Positions 37,204 through 47,277 of a stretch of 64,000 nucleotides of DNA are shown here, one piece after another. Below the pieces are notes generated by a model. It made no database searches, was not told where the DNA came from, and saw nothing but the letters and a program-made list of their open reading frames with translations. The position numbers and the translations under genes were made by a program. How positions within the stretch are numbered: position 1 is the first letter of the stretch; every line of letters begins with the position of its first letter. The DNA comes from Candidatus Endonucleibacter bathymodioli (GTDB lineage Bacteria > Pseudomonadota > Gammaproteobacteria > Pseudomonadales > Endozoicomonadaceae), in the NCBI GenBank assembly GCA_030674915.1, contig JASXSV010000008.1, positions 99,606-163,605 of the forward strand, written 5' to 3'.

Positions 37204-37979
37204 TGTCTACTCATTTGCATATTGAAATTAATGAACATATCGCCATTATCACCCTGAATAATCCTCCAGCAAACACGTGGGTACTGGAAAGCCTGAGGGC
37301 ATTGCGGGATGCTGTTGCAGATTTAGACAAAAATAAGCAGATAGTGGCTCTGATTATTCGTTCAGCATCAGAGAAATTTTTCAGTGCAGGGGCAGATTTA
37401 ACATTATTCGATGGTATTTCTGAAAAAGAAGCTTGGGTAATGGCGGATGCCTTTGGTGAAGGTTTTGAGGCGTTGAGCGATTTTTCTGGGTTATCTATTG
37501 CTGCCATTGGTGGTTATGCCATGGGAGGAGGGTTGGAGGTTGCCCTTGCTTGTGATTTGCGGGTTGTCGAAAAAGAGGCAGTGCTTGCTTTGCCGGAAGC
37601 GTCAGTAGGGTTACTGCCTTGCGCAGGAGGTACGCAGAACCTGACCTTATTGGTAGGGGAGGGCTGGGCAAAACGAATGATTCTTTGTGGTGAAAAAGTC
37701 AATGGTGTACAGGCGCTTGATATTGGCTTGGCGGAGCTTTTAGTTGATAAGGGTGAGTGTTTTAATGCTGCTCGTGAGTTGGCGGAAAAAGCCAGTAGCC
37801 AAAGTCCAGATGCTCTGAGAGCTTGTAAAAAATTGATTCAGATGAGTCGTCATGGGTCTGTTCGTTCAGCGTTGCCTATGGAGCGAAAGCTTTTTACAGA
37901 GTTGTTTTCCGGAACCAATCAGCAAGAAGGGGTTGCATCATTTCTTGAAAAGCGACAGGCTATTTGGCGTTACGAATAG
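37203..37979 (+). CDS. Enoyl-CoA hydratase/isomerase family protein
   Basis: The product is 258 residues. Crotonase-fold motifs are present: NPPANTW, the oxyanion-hole FFSAGADL, GGYAMGGGLEVALACDLRV, and LPEASVGLLPCAGGTQNL with the catalytic Glu in LPE. It hydrates the enoyl-CoA made by the preceding dehydrogenase (methacrylyl-CoA if the pathway is valine). Its start overlaps the previous stop by one base, with GGAG about 12 bases upstream. Confidence 0.92.
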   Translation: MSTHLHIEINEHIAIITLNNPPANTWVLESLRALRDAVADLDKNKQIVALIIRSASEKFFSAGADLTLFDGISEKEAWVMADAFGEGFEALSDFSGLSIAAIGGYAMGGGLEVALACDLRVVEKEAVLALPEASVGLLPCAGGTQNLTLLVGEGWAKRMILCGEKVNGVQALDIGLAELLVDKGECFNAARELAEKASSQSPDALRACKKLIQMSRHGSVRSALPMERKLFTELFSGTNQQEGVASFLEKRQAIWRYE

Positions 37980-37989
37980 CAAGCATATT

Positions 37990-38055
37990 ATATACCAGTT
38001 ACTATTAAAGGTGAGAATAGTCAACAACCTCACATTTTCAAGGGGCATGGGTATA
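37990..38055. repeat. Short-form palindromic miniature element, copy f, touching the mmsB start codon
   Basis: TATACCAGTTACTATTAAAGG ... GTCAACAACCTCAC ... TTTTCAAGGGGCATGGGTATA is the short form. Its last base is the A of the downstream ATG, and AAGGGG inside it is the only ribosome binding site for that gene. Confidence 0.6.
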
Positions 38056-38939
38056 TGTCAAAGATTGCGTTTGTAGGGCTTGGCAATATGGGCTCTCCTA
38101 TGGCCAAAAAGCTGGTCGATGTTGGTCATAAGGTTTATGGTTACGACTTGGTTTCAGAGGCCGTTAAAAAGCATCATGATGCTGGTGGTATTGTGGCAGG
38201 CTCTCCCCTAGATGCGGTGAAGCAAGCTGAGGTGGTTATTAGCATGCTGCCGTCTGGTTCTCACGTTGAACGACTTTATCTTGGTCGTGATGGCTTGTTA
38301 TCGGCTATGTGTGCAGGGCAATTGATTATTGAAAGCAGTACTATTGAGCCTGACATTGCACGAAGTGTGGCGAGTGAGGCAGGCGACAAGGGTATTGATT
38401 TTATTGATGCACCGGTTTCAGGAGGTTCGGCAGGGGCCTCTGAAGGGACGTTAACATTTATGGTGGGCGGACGGAATAAGGATCTAGACAGAGCTCGTCC
38501 TTTCCTTGAATCTATGGGGCGTTTGATTTTTCATGCAGGGGAGGTGGGTGCAGGACAGCTTGCCAAAATATGCAATAATATGTTGCTGGCGGTTGTTATG
38601 GTTGGAACTTCTGAAGCATTAAAACTTGGCATTGATAATGGTCTTGATCCTACAGTTCTATCAGAAATCATGAAGCAAAGTTCTGGGGGGAACTGGGTGC
38701 TTGAAAGGTACAATCCTGTGCCGGGAGTTATGGTTGACTCGCCAGCTAGTCATGGCTATCAAGGAGGATTCACAGTTGGGCTGATGAGTAAAGATCTGGG
38801 GTTGGCCTTGACTACTGCAGCTATTACCAAAACTGCTGCACCCGTGGCTTCTTTGGCAGACAGTCTGTACCGATTGCATGGACAAAAAGCAGGAACACAT
38901 CTTGATTTTTCTAGTATTTATAAGTTTTTGAGTGAGTAG
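38055..38939 (+). CDS. mmsB: 3-hydroxyisobutyrate dehydrogenase
   Basis: The product is 294 residues. The NAD-binding GLGNMG lies at 8-13, the substrate block DAPVSGGSAGA near 116-126, and the catalytic Lys in GAGQLAKICNNMLL near 171. The ending GTHLDFSSIYKFL is typical. It oxidises 3-hydroxyisobutyrate to methylmalonate semialdehyde in valine breakdown. The start lies at the edge of a miniature palindromic element that supplies AAGGGG. The next enzyme (mmsA) and the hydroxyisobutyryl-CoA hydrolase are not in the window. Confidence 0.93.
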   Translation: MSKIAFVGLGNMGSPMAKKLVDVGHKVYGYDLVSEAVKKHHDAGGIVAGSPLDAVKQAEVVISMLPSGSHVERLYLGRDGLLSAMCAGQLIIESSTIEPDIARSVASEAGDKGIDFIDAPVSGGSAGASEGTLTFMVGGRNKDLDRARPFLESMGRLIFHAGEVGAGQLAKICNNMLLAVVMVGTSEALKLGIDNGLDPTVLSEIMKQSSGGNWVLERYNPVPGVMVDSPASHGYQGGFTVGLMSKDLGLALTTAAITKTAAPVASLADSLYRLHGQKAGTHLDFSSIYKFLSE

Positions 38940-38952
38940 TGCCTATTGGTTC

Positions 38953-39080
38953 TACCAGTTACTATGGACGGTGTGAGGTTGTTGGTCGCTCTCGCTCATC
39001 TTAATCACCTACCACTCAAGTGCTCGTGGGGGGCTTCGCTTGTTTGTTGCTTACTCGCACCTTTAATGGTAGCGGGTATT
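38953..39080. repeat. Palindromic miniature element, copy g
   Basis: TACCAGTTACTATGGACGGTG, then GAGGTTGTTGG..., ending TCGCACCTTTAATGGTAGCGGGTATT. It fills the gap between mmsB and the glycosyltransferase, ending three bases before the listed start of the latter. Confidence 0.6.
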
Positions 39081-39082
39081 AA

Positions 39083-40570
39083 GTGACGACGCAGGAATAT
39101 TTGATGATTGCAAGAACCCCAAGGCTTATTGCCTGTCTAACGGTGCTTTTGGTGTTTTTAGTGCACTTGGTTATTGCTCCGTTGCTTTCTCTCGGAGTTG
39201 ATGAAGCGCACTATGCGTTGTATGCATTGCACCCCGATCTGAGTTATTTTGATCATCCGCCTATGGTTGGCTGGCTTCAGATGCTGGTTGCACCGCTTGG
39301 TTATAATGAGTTTTCTATCCGTTTGATACCAGCTTTGCTTTATGCAATAGCCAGTCTGCAAGTATATCGATTAACGGGCAAGCTTTATCCAGATGGTGAT
39401 AAAAATCAGTCATTGGTTGCAGTTTTTTTACTGAATTCAGCACCGTTCTTGCAGTTAATGGGGTGGGGGCTAGTGCCTGACGCACCTTTAATTGTACTGG
39501 CGTTATTTGCTATTGAGTTGATATTAAAAATAAGTCAGCAGTACAGGCTTAAGGATTGGTTAATGCTTGGGGTTGTTTTTGGTCTTGCCGGGCTTAGCAA
39601 GTATACGGCTGTTTTTTTGCCGTTATCTATGACTCTTTTCCTTAGCCAGCAGCAGGGTCTACGCTGGTTAAAACAATTTGCACCTTGGTTGGCAATGGTA
39701 CCGGCATTAGTCTTGATTTCTCCAGTATTGATTTGGAATAGCATGCACGACTGGGCATCATTTACTTATCAGATTAATCATGCATCAGAGGGAGGATGGT
39801 CTTTTAAAAACGTTTTGATGATGCAAGTTTTGCAGATGTCTTGTTATTCTATTCTGGCCTATATTGCAGGTATTGTGGCAAGTATTTTTGCCCTTCGACG
39901 AGGCAGAAGCGCAGACTGGTTGGTGATTTGGAGTGCATGGCCATTTCTTTTGGTGACGACCTGGTCTGCAGGCAATGGAGGGCTGTTACCTAATTGGCCT
40001 GCTATGGGCTGGGTTCTTCTGGCGCCACTCACTGCTCATTGGTTATGTCTTAGATGGGGGCAGGTCTGGGTTAAAACCTTAGCTTTGATCTCAAGTATCT
40101 TATCTGTAGGATTGATTGTTTTTATTATTGGCTTTCTGATGTTTCAGCCATTATCATTTTTTCCATTTTTGAAGCCTATTGTGCGTGATTTGGTTGGTTG
40201 GGATCAAGCTGCTCGTAAAGCCAAGATGCTGCTTGCTGATAGGGGTGCTGTGGATGTTGATAGTGAGCTCCCAGTGCTGTTGGTGCAGAACTGGTCTAGA
40301 GGTAGTCGTATTGCTTGGTATAGTAGGCCATTAAAGGTGCAGATTCTTTCCGATAGGAACTCACAGTTTGTGTATTGGTTTGGTAAGGCTGACGAAAGCA
40401 CTAGAGGTATATTAATTCGTGATAATGAAGATGTTCCTGTGTCAGGTATTTACCGGACAAGAGGTTTGAGCTGCCAGTACCTTGAGGGGTTGGATGGGAA
40501 AATGGATGGAGTGACTGTCAATAAATTCCATTTTTATTGGTGTCAGCCAGAGGTGAAAGTTGATTTATAG
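39083..40570 (+). CDS. GT39/ArnT-type membrane glycosyltransferase
   Basis: The product is up to 495 residues. I regard the ATG at 39104 (MIARTPRL) as a likelier start than the GTG at 39083, which abuts a miniature element. About ten membrane segments are visible. The first periplasmic loop carries GVDEAHYALYA, then LSYFDHPPMVGWL, as in lipid-linked sugar transferases of the PMT_2/ArnT group, with the acidic pair as likely catalytic site. Such enzymes move a sugar from undecaprenyl- or polyprenyl-phosphate to lipid A, glycan or protein. The substrate cannot be told. Confidence 0.88.
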   Translation: MTTQEYLMIARTPRLIACLTVLLVFLVHLVIAPLLSLGVDEAHYALYALHPDLSYFDHPPMVGWLQMLVAPLGYNEFSIRLIPALLYAIASLQVYRLTGKLYPDGDKNQSLVAVFLLNSAPFLQLMGWGLVPDAPLIVLALFAIELILKISQQYRLKDWLMLGVVFGLAGLSKYTAVFLPLSMTLFLSQQQGLRWLKQFAPWLAMVPALVLISPVLIWNSMHDWASFTYQINHASEGGWSFKNVLMMQVLQMSCYSILAYIAGIVASIFALRRGRSADWLVIWSAWPFLLVTTWSAGNGGLLPNWPAMGWVLLAPLTAHWLCLRWGQVWVKTLALISSILSVGLIVFIIGFLMFQPLSFFPFLKPIVRDLVGWDQAARKAKMLLADRGAVDVDSELPVLLVQNWSRGSRIAWYSRPLKVQILSDRNSQFVYWFGKADESTRGILIRDNEDVPVSGIYRTRGLSCQYLEGLDGKMDGVTVNKFHFYWCQPEVKVDL

Positions 40571-40610
40571 ATCGTTAGGAGCTTCATTATGTTCTTTGCT
40601 GTCTTGCAAA

Positions 40611-41807
40611 TTAGCCTTTAAAAATAGGTAATTCAAGAAAACCCTTAAGAATTATAGCATTGGCAATATCGACAAAAAAGGAGCCGATAAGGGGAACAAT
40701 AAGAAATGCTTTAGGTGATAGACCGTAACGATTAGTCAGGGTATTCATGTTGGCCATGCCAACAGGTGTTGCGCCGAGCCCCATACCTATGAAACCTGCC
40801 GAGATGATGCTGCTATCGTAGTTTCGACCTGTTGCACGGAATACCACGAGCCAAGCAAAGGCAATAATAATCAGTACCTGTACCACAGTAATGCATACTA
40901 GAACCCCTGCAATATTTGTAAGGTGATGGAGTTTAAGTGTTATTAGGCTCATGGCTATAAATAATCGTAGGCATACATCACCGAGCATATCAAGCTCAGG
41001 CTGCCTTAATTTTTCTTGGCCAAAGTCACACAGGTTAGCTATGAGGATACCGACAAACAAAACAGGCACAAAGTCAGGGAAGAGTATGTTTTGAGCTTTA
41101 AGTAGGTCCTGTGCTAATTGGCCAAATACAATGCAACAGCTTATCAGAAAAAGGGCGGAAAGCAGGTGTTTGCCATTCAATGGTACAACCTGTATCTCTG
41201 GCTCCTGATAAGATGATGTTATTTTTTGTTTGGTGGCTTCTTTCAATCGGTAGTGAGTGATTAGTTTTTTACCAACGGGTCCTCCGATCAGTCCGCCTAA
41301 AATTAAGCCTACAGTGGCTGCAACTAAACCAAATTCAACGGCACCTTGGTAACCTTGCTGTTCAAGGAAGGCCCCCCACGTAATTGCTGTTCCATGCCCT
41401 CCAGCAAAGGTTATAGTGCCTGCCAGTAATCCGAAGATAGGGTCTTGACCTAGCGCCATGGCTGTTAGTATACCTGCTGTATTTTGTATTATCAGAAATG
41501 CAATAGTAACAAATATCAGTATAATCAAGGTTTTTCCACCACTGATTAGCAACCTTATTTTGGCTGATAGTCCTATGGTGCTGAAAAATACCAATAATAA
41601 TATATCTCTGAGGTGCAGGTCATAATTGAAATGGACTGTTGTTAGGTAGCTATACGTGGTTAATAGTATGCAGAATAGCAAGCCTCCGGTTACCGGGGAT
41701 GGGATATGGAGACGTCTTAATAGTGTTGTGTTATCGGTAATAAATCGACCAGCAAAAAGGCTCATGATGGCTACAAAAAGCAAGTGGATTCCTGAAATAT
41801 TAGTCAT
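40611..41807 (-). CDS. gltS: Sodium/glutamate symporter GltS
   Basis: From the ATG at 41807 (AAGG eight bases upstream; an upstream start at 41873 adds 22 unlikely residues) the protein is 398 residues, close to the usual 401. Family signatures are present: RRLHIPSPVTGGLL near the start, TFAGGHGTAITWGAFLE in the centre, and GMGLGATPVGMANM near the end. About ten membrane helices are visible. It takes up glutamate with sodium. It converges with the glycosyltransferase and ends 40 bases from it. Confidence 0.95.
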   Translation of the reverse strand: MTNISGIHLLFVAIMSLFAGRFITDNTTLLRRLHIPSPVTGGLLFCILLTTYSYLTTVHFNYDLHLRDILLLVFFSTIGLSAKIRLLISGGKTLIILIFVTIAFLIIQNTAGILTAMALGQDPIFGLLAGTITFAGGHGTAITWGAFLEQQGYQGAVEFGLVAATVGLILGGLIGGPVGKKLITHYRLKEATKQKITSSYQEPEIQVVPLNGKHLLSALFLISCCIVFGQLAQDLLKAQNILFPDFVPVLFVGILIANLCDFGQEKLRQPELDMLGDVCLRLFIAMSLITLKLHHLTNIAGVLVCITVVQVLIIIAFAWLVVFRATGRNYDSSIISAGFIGMGLGATPVGMANMNTLTNRYGLSPKAFLIVPLIGSFFVDIANAIILKGFLELPIFKG

Positions 41808-42074
41808 ATAAGAGCCTTTTTTGATGTAATAGTTTATGTTATTGGTAATCCTAGGTGAATCAACAAAAATCACTATTATATTGTAAATAGAGTTCGATTA
41901 TGAGCACAGTTGCTAATATTCTTTTCTATGGTACAAAAATAACGCTACTATGAAGAAGATAGCATTAATTACTGGATGTCATAAGATAATTCTTGAATCT
42001 GGGCTTACTGATTGCAGTCATATTGCTTGTGCGTAAGAGCACCTCTACTTGTGGTCATTTAAGATGATTGATTT

Positions 42075-42680
42075 TAAAATTGTTTTTCTGCACCATCCGT
42101 GCATGCCAAAAAACAATTTCACCACACAGCAAAAAATAGGCTTGAGTTATGCATTAAAAAGTGTGTAATGCCTGATAGCGTGATGGTGTTTGCGGCGTTG
42201 TTGGCGTTGTTGGCGTTGTTGGCGTTGGAAGTTTGGTCTGTATTATCTATTGCTCAGGTTTAGAGAAACAGTAGTTCAGCATAGACGGCCATCTGAATGA
42301 CTATCTGCAAAATGAAAAGCTGAACTCTGAAAGTTGTGGCAGCGAAAGTTGTCTGAATGATGAGAAAACGAGGCCGTTAATCGAGAATATCCAGCAGATT
42401 ACCGCTTATATCTCTGAGCATTGGGACTTTAAATAGCTGTATCCGGTATGAAAAATGGCTGTATCCGGTATGAAAAATGGCTGCAGCTACAAAAAAAACA
42501 TGATGGCGTACCACGCAAATTATATTCTGAAACATGGTCTGAGGTTGTGGAACACTAAGAAGCCTTGGAAGCCCTATTACCAGAGGACTAAGTGTTGTTT
42601 TTAATTGACGGTGTTCATACAACACAGGCGACCAAAATAAACTCAAGGTGGGTTCGAAAAGATGCTCCTACCTTAGGAGA
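42075..42680 (+). pseudogene. IS630-family transposase, heavily decayed, with its left end
   Basis: The left-end sequence (TTTTTCTGCACCATCCG, then CACCACACAGC) is at 42080-42145. Broken frames then give LNDYLQNEKLNSESCGSESCLNDEKTRPLIENIQQ, split in two parts at about 42290-42400, followed by SGMKNWLQLQKK, DGVPRKLYSE, LIDGVHTTQATKINSRWVRKD. These are in the order of an IS630 transposase. Stops and shifts are frequent, and the 3' half is gone. IS630 elements insert at TA. Confidence 0.75.
42194..42227 (+). repeat. Short 9-bp tandem repeat
   Basis: GGCGTTGTT occurs three times and then GGCGTTGG. It lies between the IS630 end and its coding remnant. Confidence 0.8.
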
Positions 42681-42960
42681 GTAGAGTAAGAGAATTACGT
42701 TTGATAATGGTGGTGAGTTCGCTAACCACTCAAGCATTGTTTGGTCATTAGCTTATAAGATGTATTTTGCTAAGTCATTCCACTCATGGTAACGAGAATG
42801 TTCATGGCCGGTGAGCGATTATTCCTTAAAGGACTGAATGTTGGCGATTTGTCGAAAAATGAAATAGATGAGGCTTAACTTCTAATCAACATACGTCCGG
42901 AAAACTCCTTACCTTAACCCGGTTGAGTGTTTGTCGGGCAAGCGTGTGTCACTTGTGCGG
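42680..42960 (+). mobile_element. IS30-family transposase C-terminal remnant
   Basis: Frame pieces RITFDNGGEFANHS, YKMYFAKSFHSW, and later NPVECLSGK correspond to the second Asp block and C-terminus of IS30 transposases (compare TFDNGKEF and YFAHPYSSWERG in the intact copy at 54988). Several stops are present. Confidence 0.65.
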
Positions 42961-43058
42961 GAAATCTGGCGTTGAGTTAGCTAATGTCTCGTATAGATAT
43001 TATTGACAACCATTTTGCTATACAATATCATCAGTAAATTCAATTATTTATCTATGAA

Positions 43059-43388
43059 TTAGCCCATAGCTTTCATTATATTAAGAATAGCTCTCTTTCT
43101 CTTCAGATTCATTATATGGAGTTCACGAACAATTTCCTCATCCACATCTGTATCACAAAGAATATCAGAATTATTGGATATGCATTGATTACCTCTTCCG
43201 GTAGCAAGCCACTCAAATGAGACTTCAAGAATTTCTGCCATTTTTCGTAAATTATCAAGATTGGGACTACTCATCTGCGTTTCCCACTGCGCTAACGCGC
43301 TACGGGAAACGCCTATTAAATCGCCCAGAGCTTGCTGTGAAAGCTTTTTCTCTTTACGGGATCGCAAAATTCGCATTGTGAGATTCAT
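43059..43388 (-). CDS. XRE-family helix-turn-helix regulator
   Basis: The product is 109 residues. An N-terminal HTH_3 domain (SQQALGDLIGVSRSALAQWETQMSSPN) is followed by LDNLRKMAEILEVSFEWLATG, the usual Cro/cI pattern. A short helical tail may dimerise. It lies alone between IS debris and the LRR pseudogene. It could be a phage or toxin-antitoxin leftover; no partner is visible. Confidence 0.88.
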   Translation of the reverse strand: MNLTMRILRSRKEKKLSQQALGDLIGVSRSALAQWETQMSSPNLDNLRKMAEILEVSFEWLATGRGNQCISNNSDILCDTDVDEEIVRELHIMNLKRKRAILNIMKAMG

Positions 43389-43609
43389 TAGCCTATCCTA
43401 ACTTAGTAATATCCATTGCCTTCAAGCCATCATGTTCGGTATTTCATTTAACGAACAATAACCACTTACAGCAGTATATGAGCTGGCATTGTCAATAACA
43501 TCGGCTAGTCATAACCATTACTAAAGTAGTATCTATAAATTTATTTGCTTTAGGAATGGGTTCATGTGGTTAAAAAACCAAAAAATGATATTAATTAAAA
43601 TAACAATAC

Positions 43610-43632
43610 CTGAATTCGTGGATTGAATTCAG
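43610..43632. promoter_or_regulatory. Inverted repeat between the XRE regulator and the LRR pseudogene
   Basis: CTGAATTC (43610-43617) and GAATTCAG (43625-43632) form a perfect 8-bp inverted repeat with a 7-base spacer. It is a possible binding site of the divergent XRE regulator. The remaining gap 43389-43937 has no gene. Confidence 0.35.
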
Positions 43633-43937
43633 AAATAATCACCTCAACCCAAAAAAAGCGTAAGGCCTATAAGGTAAAATATACCTATCGCCGTATTTCA
43701 CTTGCATGATGAGTTTTCGTTAAATTGGAAATAGAGCAGTCTGGCACTAAATTTTATACTCAGACAGATGGTCTGTAGTAACATTCAACTTATGAAACTG
43801 TGAATTAGTTTGTGAATTCCATTTTATTATAGTTGGTTTATAAGTGTTCTTTAATTGTTCTATGCTTTAGATATATGGATATCCTTTTATCTCCACCTCA
43901 ATCCACCGCTAGTGTATTGAATGCTAAGGAAGTTATT

Positions 43938-45874
43938 ATGATTACACGCTTTCAAAAATAACTCAAACATCAACTTATCTCTGTAAACTCTTCCGAACAA
44001 AAGGAAGAGAGGTTAAACTATTCTGGCAGATCGATGAAATCATTTCATTTAGTTAATGAATCAACTAAGTTTGTAAGTGGTCATGAAGACTATAGATGTA
44101 TTTCTGATAAAAAATTAATAGAAAGATTCTGTTCGTTATGTAATATAAAAACATATAATAATATAATCCCTGAAAATATTCATGGCTATGCACATGAACT
44201 TGCAAGTGCTATAAAAGAAAAGATTAATGATATGAGTTTGCAATATGATACAGAAAACTATTTGGAAGATGGAGGTATTAATGAAGGAAATATCAACTCT
44301 GATTTAGCAAGGTGGGTGGATGAGGCTACAGGAGAAGAGCGTGGTGCAAGAATATCATCTGCAAAAATAATAATTAACAATTATCGAGCAAAAAATAAAT
44401 CTTTAATATTGATTGGGTTGAAATTGACCAGCATGCCTGAGTGTATATTGAGATTCAAACATTTAGAGAGGTTAGATATTTCTGATAATGATCTTACATC
44501 GCTACCACGTGGTTGGGAAAATCTAACTAATTTAAACTATTTAGATATGTCATCAAATAGTTTTGAAAAACTTCCGGATGCATTGATTAAATTGCGGTCC
44601 TCGGTATATGTGTGTATAGCATTTAATAACATTAAAAGTATAGATCAGGAGATGAGGTTTTTGATCAAAGAGAAAGAATGTAGCATAGAAGTATTGGGAG
44701 AGTTAAAAGAAAGCATAGAAAGTTTTAAGGGTCGGCCATATTTAACGAGTAGATGGTTAGAAATATTAGGAAAGAATGTTTTGAAATCATTTAACTTAGT
44801 TAATATGGGGAGTGATTTTAAGACAATGAAAGAATTTTTTAGCAGTGATGATCCAATTGCTGCTAAATACATTGAAAAAATAGAGCGATAGAAATGTTAA
44901 TTGCCTTAGTGCACTTTTCTGAAGAGTTTTATGACAAAAATTTATGGCAGGTAGCAGACTATCTGGGGCTAGTTGATCCTAAAAAAAACTCATTAAGGTT
45001 TAGTGGTGTGAGATATCCTGATTATATACTAGAAACCCAAAATGATTTAGAGAATGCGTTTGATATGATTATGTTTTTTGCAAATGATATAGAGCGCAAA
45101 GCATCTAAAATGATACAAGATGAAGATCCTTACGTAGGTTTTTTATCGGTAGCAGAACACAGTATTCACTCTCTAAATACAGATATCAAAGAATCTGTAT
45201 CTGCTAGAATAAATAAATTAAGGGGAATGGCTCTAGATAAGTCGTTATCTCCAAAAGATAGGATGTATGCGACTTTAGATTATGTCATGCAAAAAGCAAA
45301 TGCGATTGTTATACATAGTGATACAAGAAACAGTGTTTTGGGATTTGAGGAAAATTCTTTTATAGGTCATTAGCATGAAATGATTACTGTTGGTGTGGCT
45401 CTGACTTATGAGATGTTTGCCAGTGATAAAGATGCCGACGGTAATAAAGAAGAAGCGGGAGTTATGAGGGGGCTGAGGGGACTAGAAAATTGGAGATTCG
45501 GTAACTGCGACAGCTTCAATGCTGTGGTATGTGAAGAACTTAGAAAAATTGGTTATAATGATGGTGGATATGGCTCCATATTGATAGAAAGTAAGGAAGA
45601 TGATGGGACGGGACATCATCTCAATTATATTACGTTGGATGATGAAGTAATAGTAATAGATGCGTGGACTAATACACACTATAACTTGAAAGATATAGAA
45701 ACATTTCTCCCAAATAATTGGGCAAAAAATAAACCATATCTTTTTTCATTCGGCCCAAAGAAAAATTGTGACGTAGATATAGTTAGCAGGATGACTAACA
45801 AAGTAAGCATTAGAGATGCAATGGATGCAATTGATTTGCATTATGATAAAAGAAAGCCTAGATTTCTACAATAA
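43938..45874 (+). pseudogene. LRR plus C-H-D cysteine-protease effector gene with three inactivating lesions
   Basis: An ATG at 43938 with AAGGA nine bases upstream opens a frame that hits TAA at codon 8 (43959) and then continues open from 43962. The main first piece (44034-44891) has leucine-rich repeats at about 130-205 (LERLDISDNDLTSLPRGW, LNYLDMSSNSFEKLP). A -1 shift at the A-run near 44875-44880 leads into the second piece (to 45373). After an in-frame TAG (45371), only two codons short of the next ATG, the same frame carries the third piece (to 45874). That piece has a Cys in GNCDSF (45506), His-His in GTGHHLNYI (45614-45619) and Asp in VIVIDAWT (45659). This is a plausible Cys-His-Asp triad like that of YopT- or transglutaminase-type proteases. 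If the lesions are real, only fragments are made. Confidence 0.7.
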
Positions 45875-45884
45875 CCGACACACA

Positions 45885-46290
45885 TGGAATTGATTTGAGA
45901 GCCAGTTGCTCATAGTCTCGTAGTTCTCACGCAATGAATTAGGTGACCACATGGGAAGCTCCTGCAATCAGCTGAGCCAGCTGAACGCTATCAGATTCAC
46001 AATCCAGCAGCCAGCTAGTATTTTCGACACGTAGGTTCGGTGTTTATAGGCACGGCGCCATAAAACGGTTTTCCTAGAGCTGACACTCTGAGGTTTATGA
46101 GGATCGTATAGCCTGTAGCGGCACAAAATAGCGATCAAATTTCATAAAAGAGAGGACGTGGTGAGTCGGTAGGTAAAGTCGCAGCTGGGCTTAGTTAGGT
46201 TGTACGCTAGAAAATTGCAGTGAGTATGAACGTGGGTCTTTTAATGGGGCTATTGGTTACTAGTCTATCTACTATTATATGATGCGCCTC
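45885..46290 (+). mobile_element. IS30-family remnant, upstream region plus fragments
   Basis: The first ~110 bases are the reverse complement of the repeat at 32910-33060. Farther on, GGGGCTATTGGTTACTAG (about 46240-46263) is the reverse of a segment of the 32310-33065 remnant. Coding content is destroyed by deletions. Confidence 0.55.
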
Positions 46291-46385
46291 ATATTTGAAT
46301 TTTAGATACTGGAAGCTCGACTTATATACCGGCTGACTGTTATAATACGCACCATCGTGACTTCTATCAGGCTGTAATAAACATC

Positions 46386-47237
46386 ATGACCGCCAATATT
46401 ATTGATGGCAAAGCCATTGCCGAAGGGCTAACCAGAATTATTGCCGAACGAGTACAAAACAGAATACAAAAAAAGCTTAGAGCTCCAGGATTGGCTGTAA
46501 TCATGGTAGGAGATGACCCCGCATCCCATATTTATGTTGAAAAAAAACATCATTCTTGTGAGCAGGCAGGGTTTCAATCCTACGCCCATAATCTACCCGC
46601 CTCCACCAGCGAAAAAGATCTAATTACTCTAATAGGCACTCTTAATAACAACCATAGGATAGACGGAATTCTTGTTCAGTTACCGTTACCTAAGCACATT
46701 AGCACGGGAAAAATTATTGAAAGCATCAAACCTGATAAAGATGTGGATGGCTTTCACCCCTATAATATTGGTCGTCTTATTCAGCGGATTCCATTGTTGC
46801 GTCCATGCACCCCAAAAGGCGTTATGACTTTACTGGAACATACAGGAGAGTCAATTCGCGGTAAGAATGCAGTGATTGTAGGTGCCTCCAATATTGTTGG
46901 CAGACCAATGACCATGGAGTTGTTACTTGCTGGATGTACCACTACAACGGCTCACCGTTTTACCGAAGATTTGGCCGCAGAGGTAAGACGTGCTGACATT
47001 CTGGTAGCAGGGGCAGGTCAACCAAAGTTGGTGAAAGGTGATTGGATCAAACCCGGAGCCATTGTCATTGATGTTGGAATTAACCGGATGCCTGATGGAA
47101 AACTAGTTGGTGATATAGAGTTTGAAACCGCTAAACTGCGAGCTAGCTGGATTACACCCGTTCCCGGTGGAGTAGGCCCCATGACCGTTGCCTGCTTGTT
47201 GGAAAACACACTCTACGCGGCAGAACAGCTACACTAA
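46386..47237 (+). CDS. folD: Bifunctional methylenetetrahydrofolate dehydrogenase/cyclohydrolase FolD
   Basis: The product is 283 residues. Motifs: [16 protein letters not shown] with the catalytic Lys, [25 protein letters not shown], the nucleotide-binding [13 protein letters not shown], and [18 protein letters not shown]. It interconverts methylene-, methenyl- and formyl-tetrahydrofolate with NADP. Stand-alone gene whose 3' side carries a palindromic miniature element. Confidence 0.97.
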   Translation: MTANIIDGKAIAEGLTRIIAERVQNRIQKKLRAPGLAVIMVGDDPASHIYVEKKHHSCEQAGFQSYAHNLPASTSEKDLITLIGTLNNNHRIDGILVQLPLPKHISTGKIIESIKPDKDVDGFHPYNIGRLIQRIPLLRPCTPKGVMTLLEHTGESIRGKNAVIVGASNIVGRPMTMELLLAGCTTTTAHRFTEDLAAEVRRADILVAGAGQPKLVKGDWIKPGAIVIDVGINRMPDGKLVGDIEFETAKLRASWITPVPGGVGPMTVACLLENTLYAAEQLH

Positions 47238-47277
47238 TCTTCATTCATTTCTGCGAGAATTTTGTGGGAACTACATG

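Noticed and set aside
44034..45874. Three separate small genes (LRR, helical, protease) in an operon
   Set aside because: The second and third pieces share a frame across a single TAG, and a better start 96 bases upstream is in frame with the first piece. One broken gene explains this more simply.
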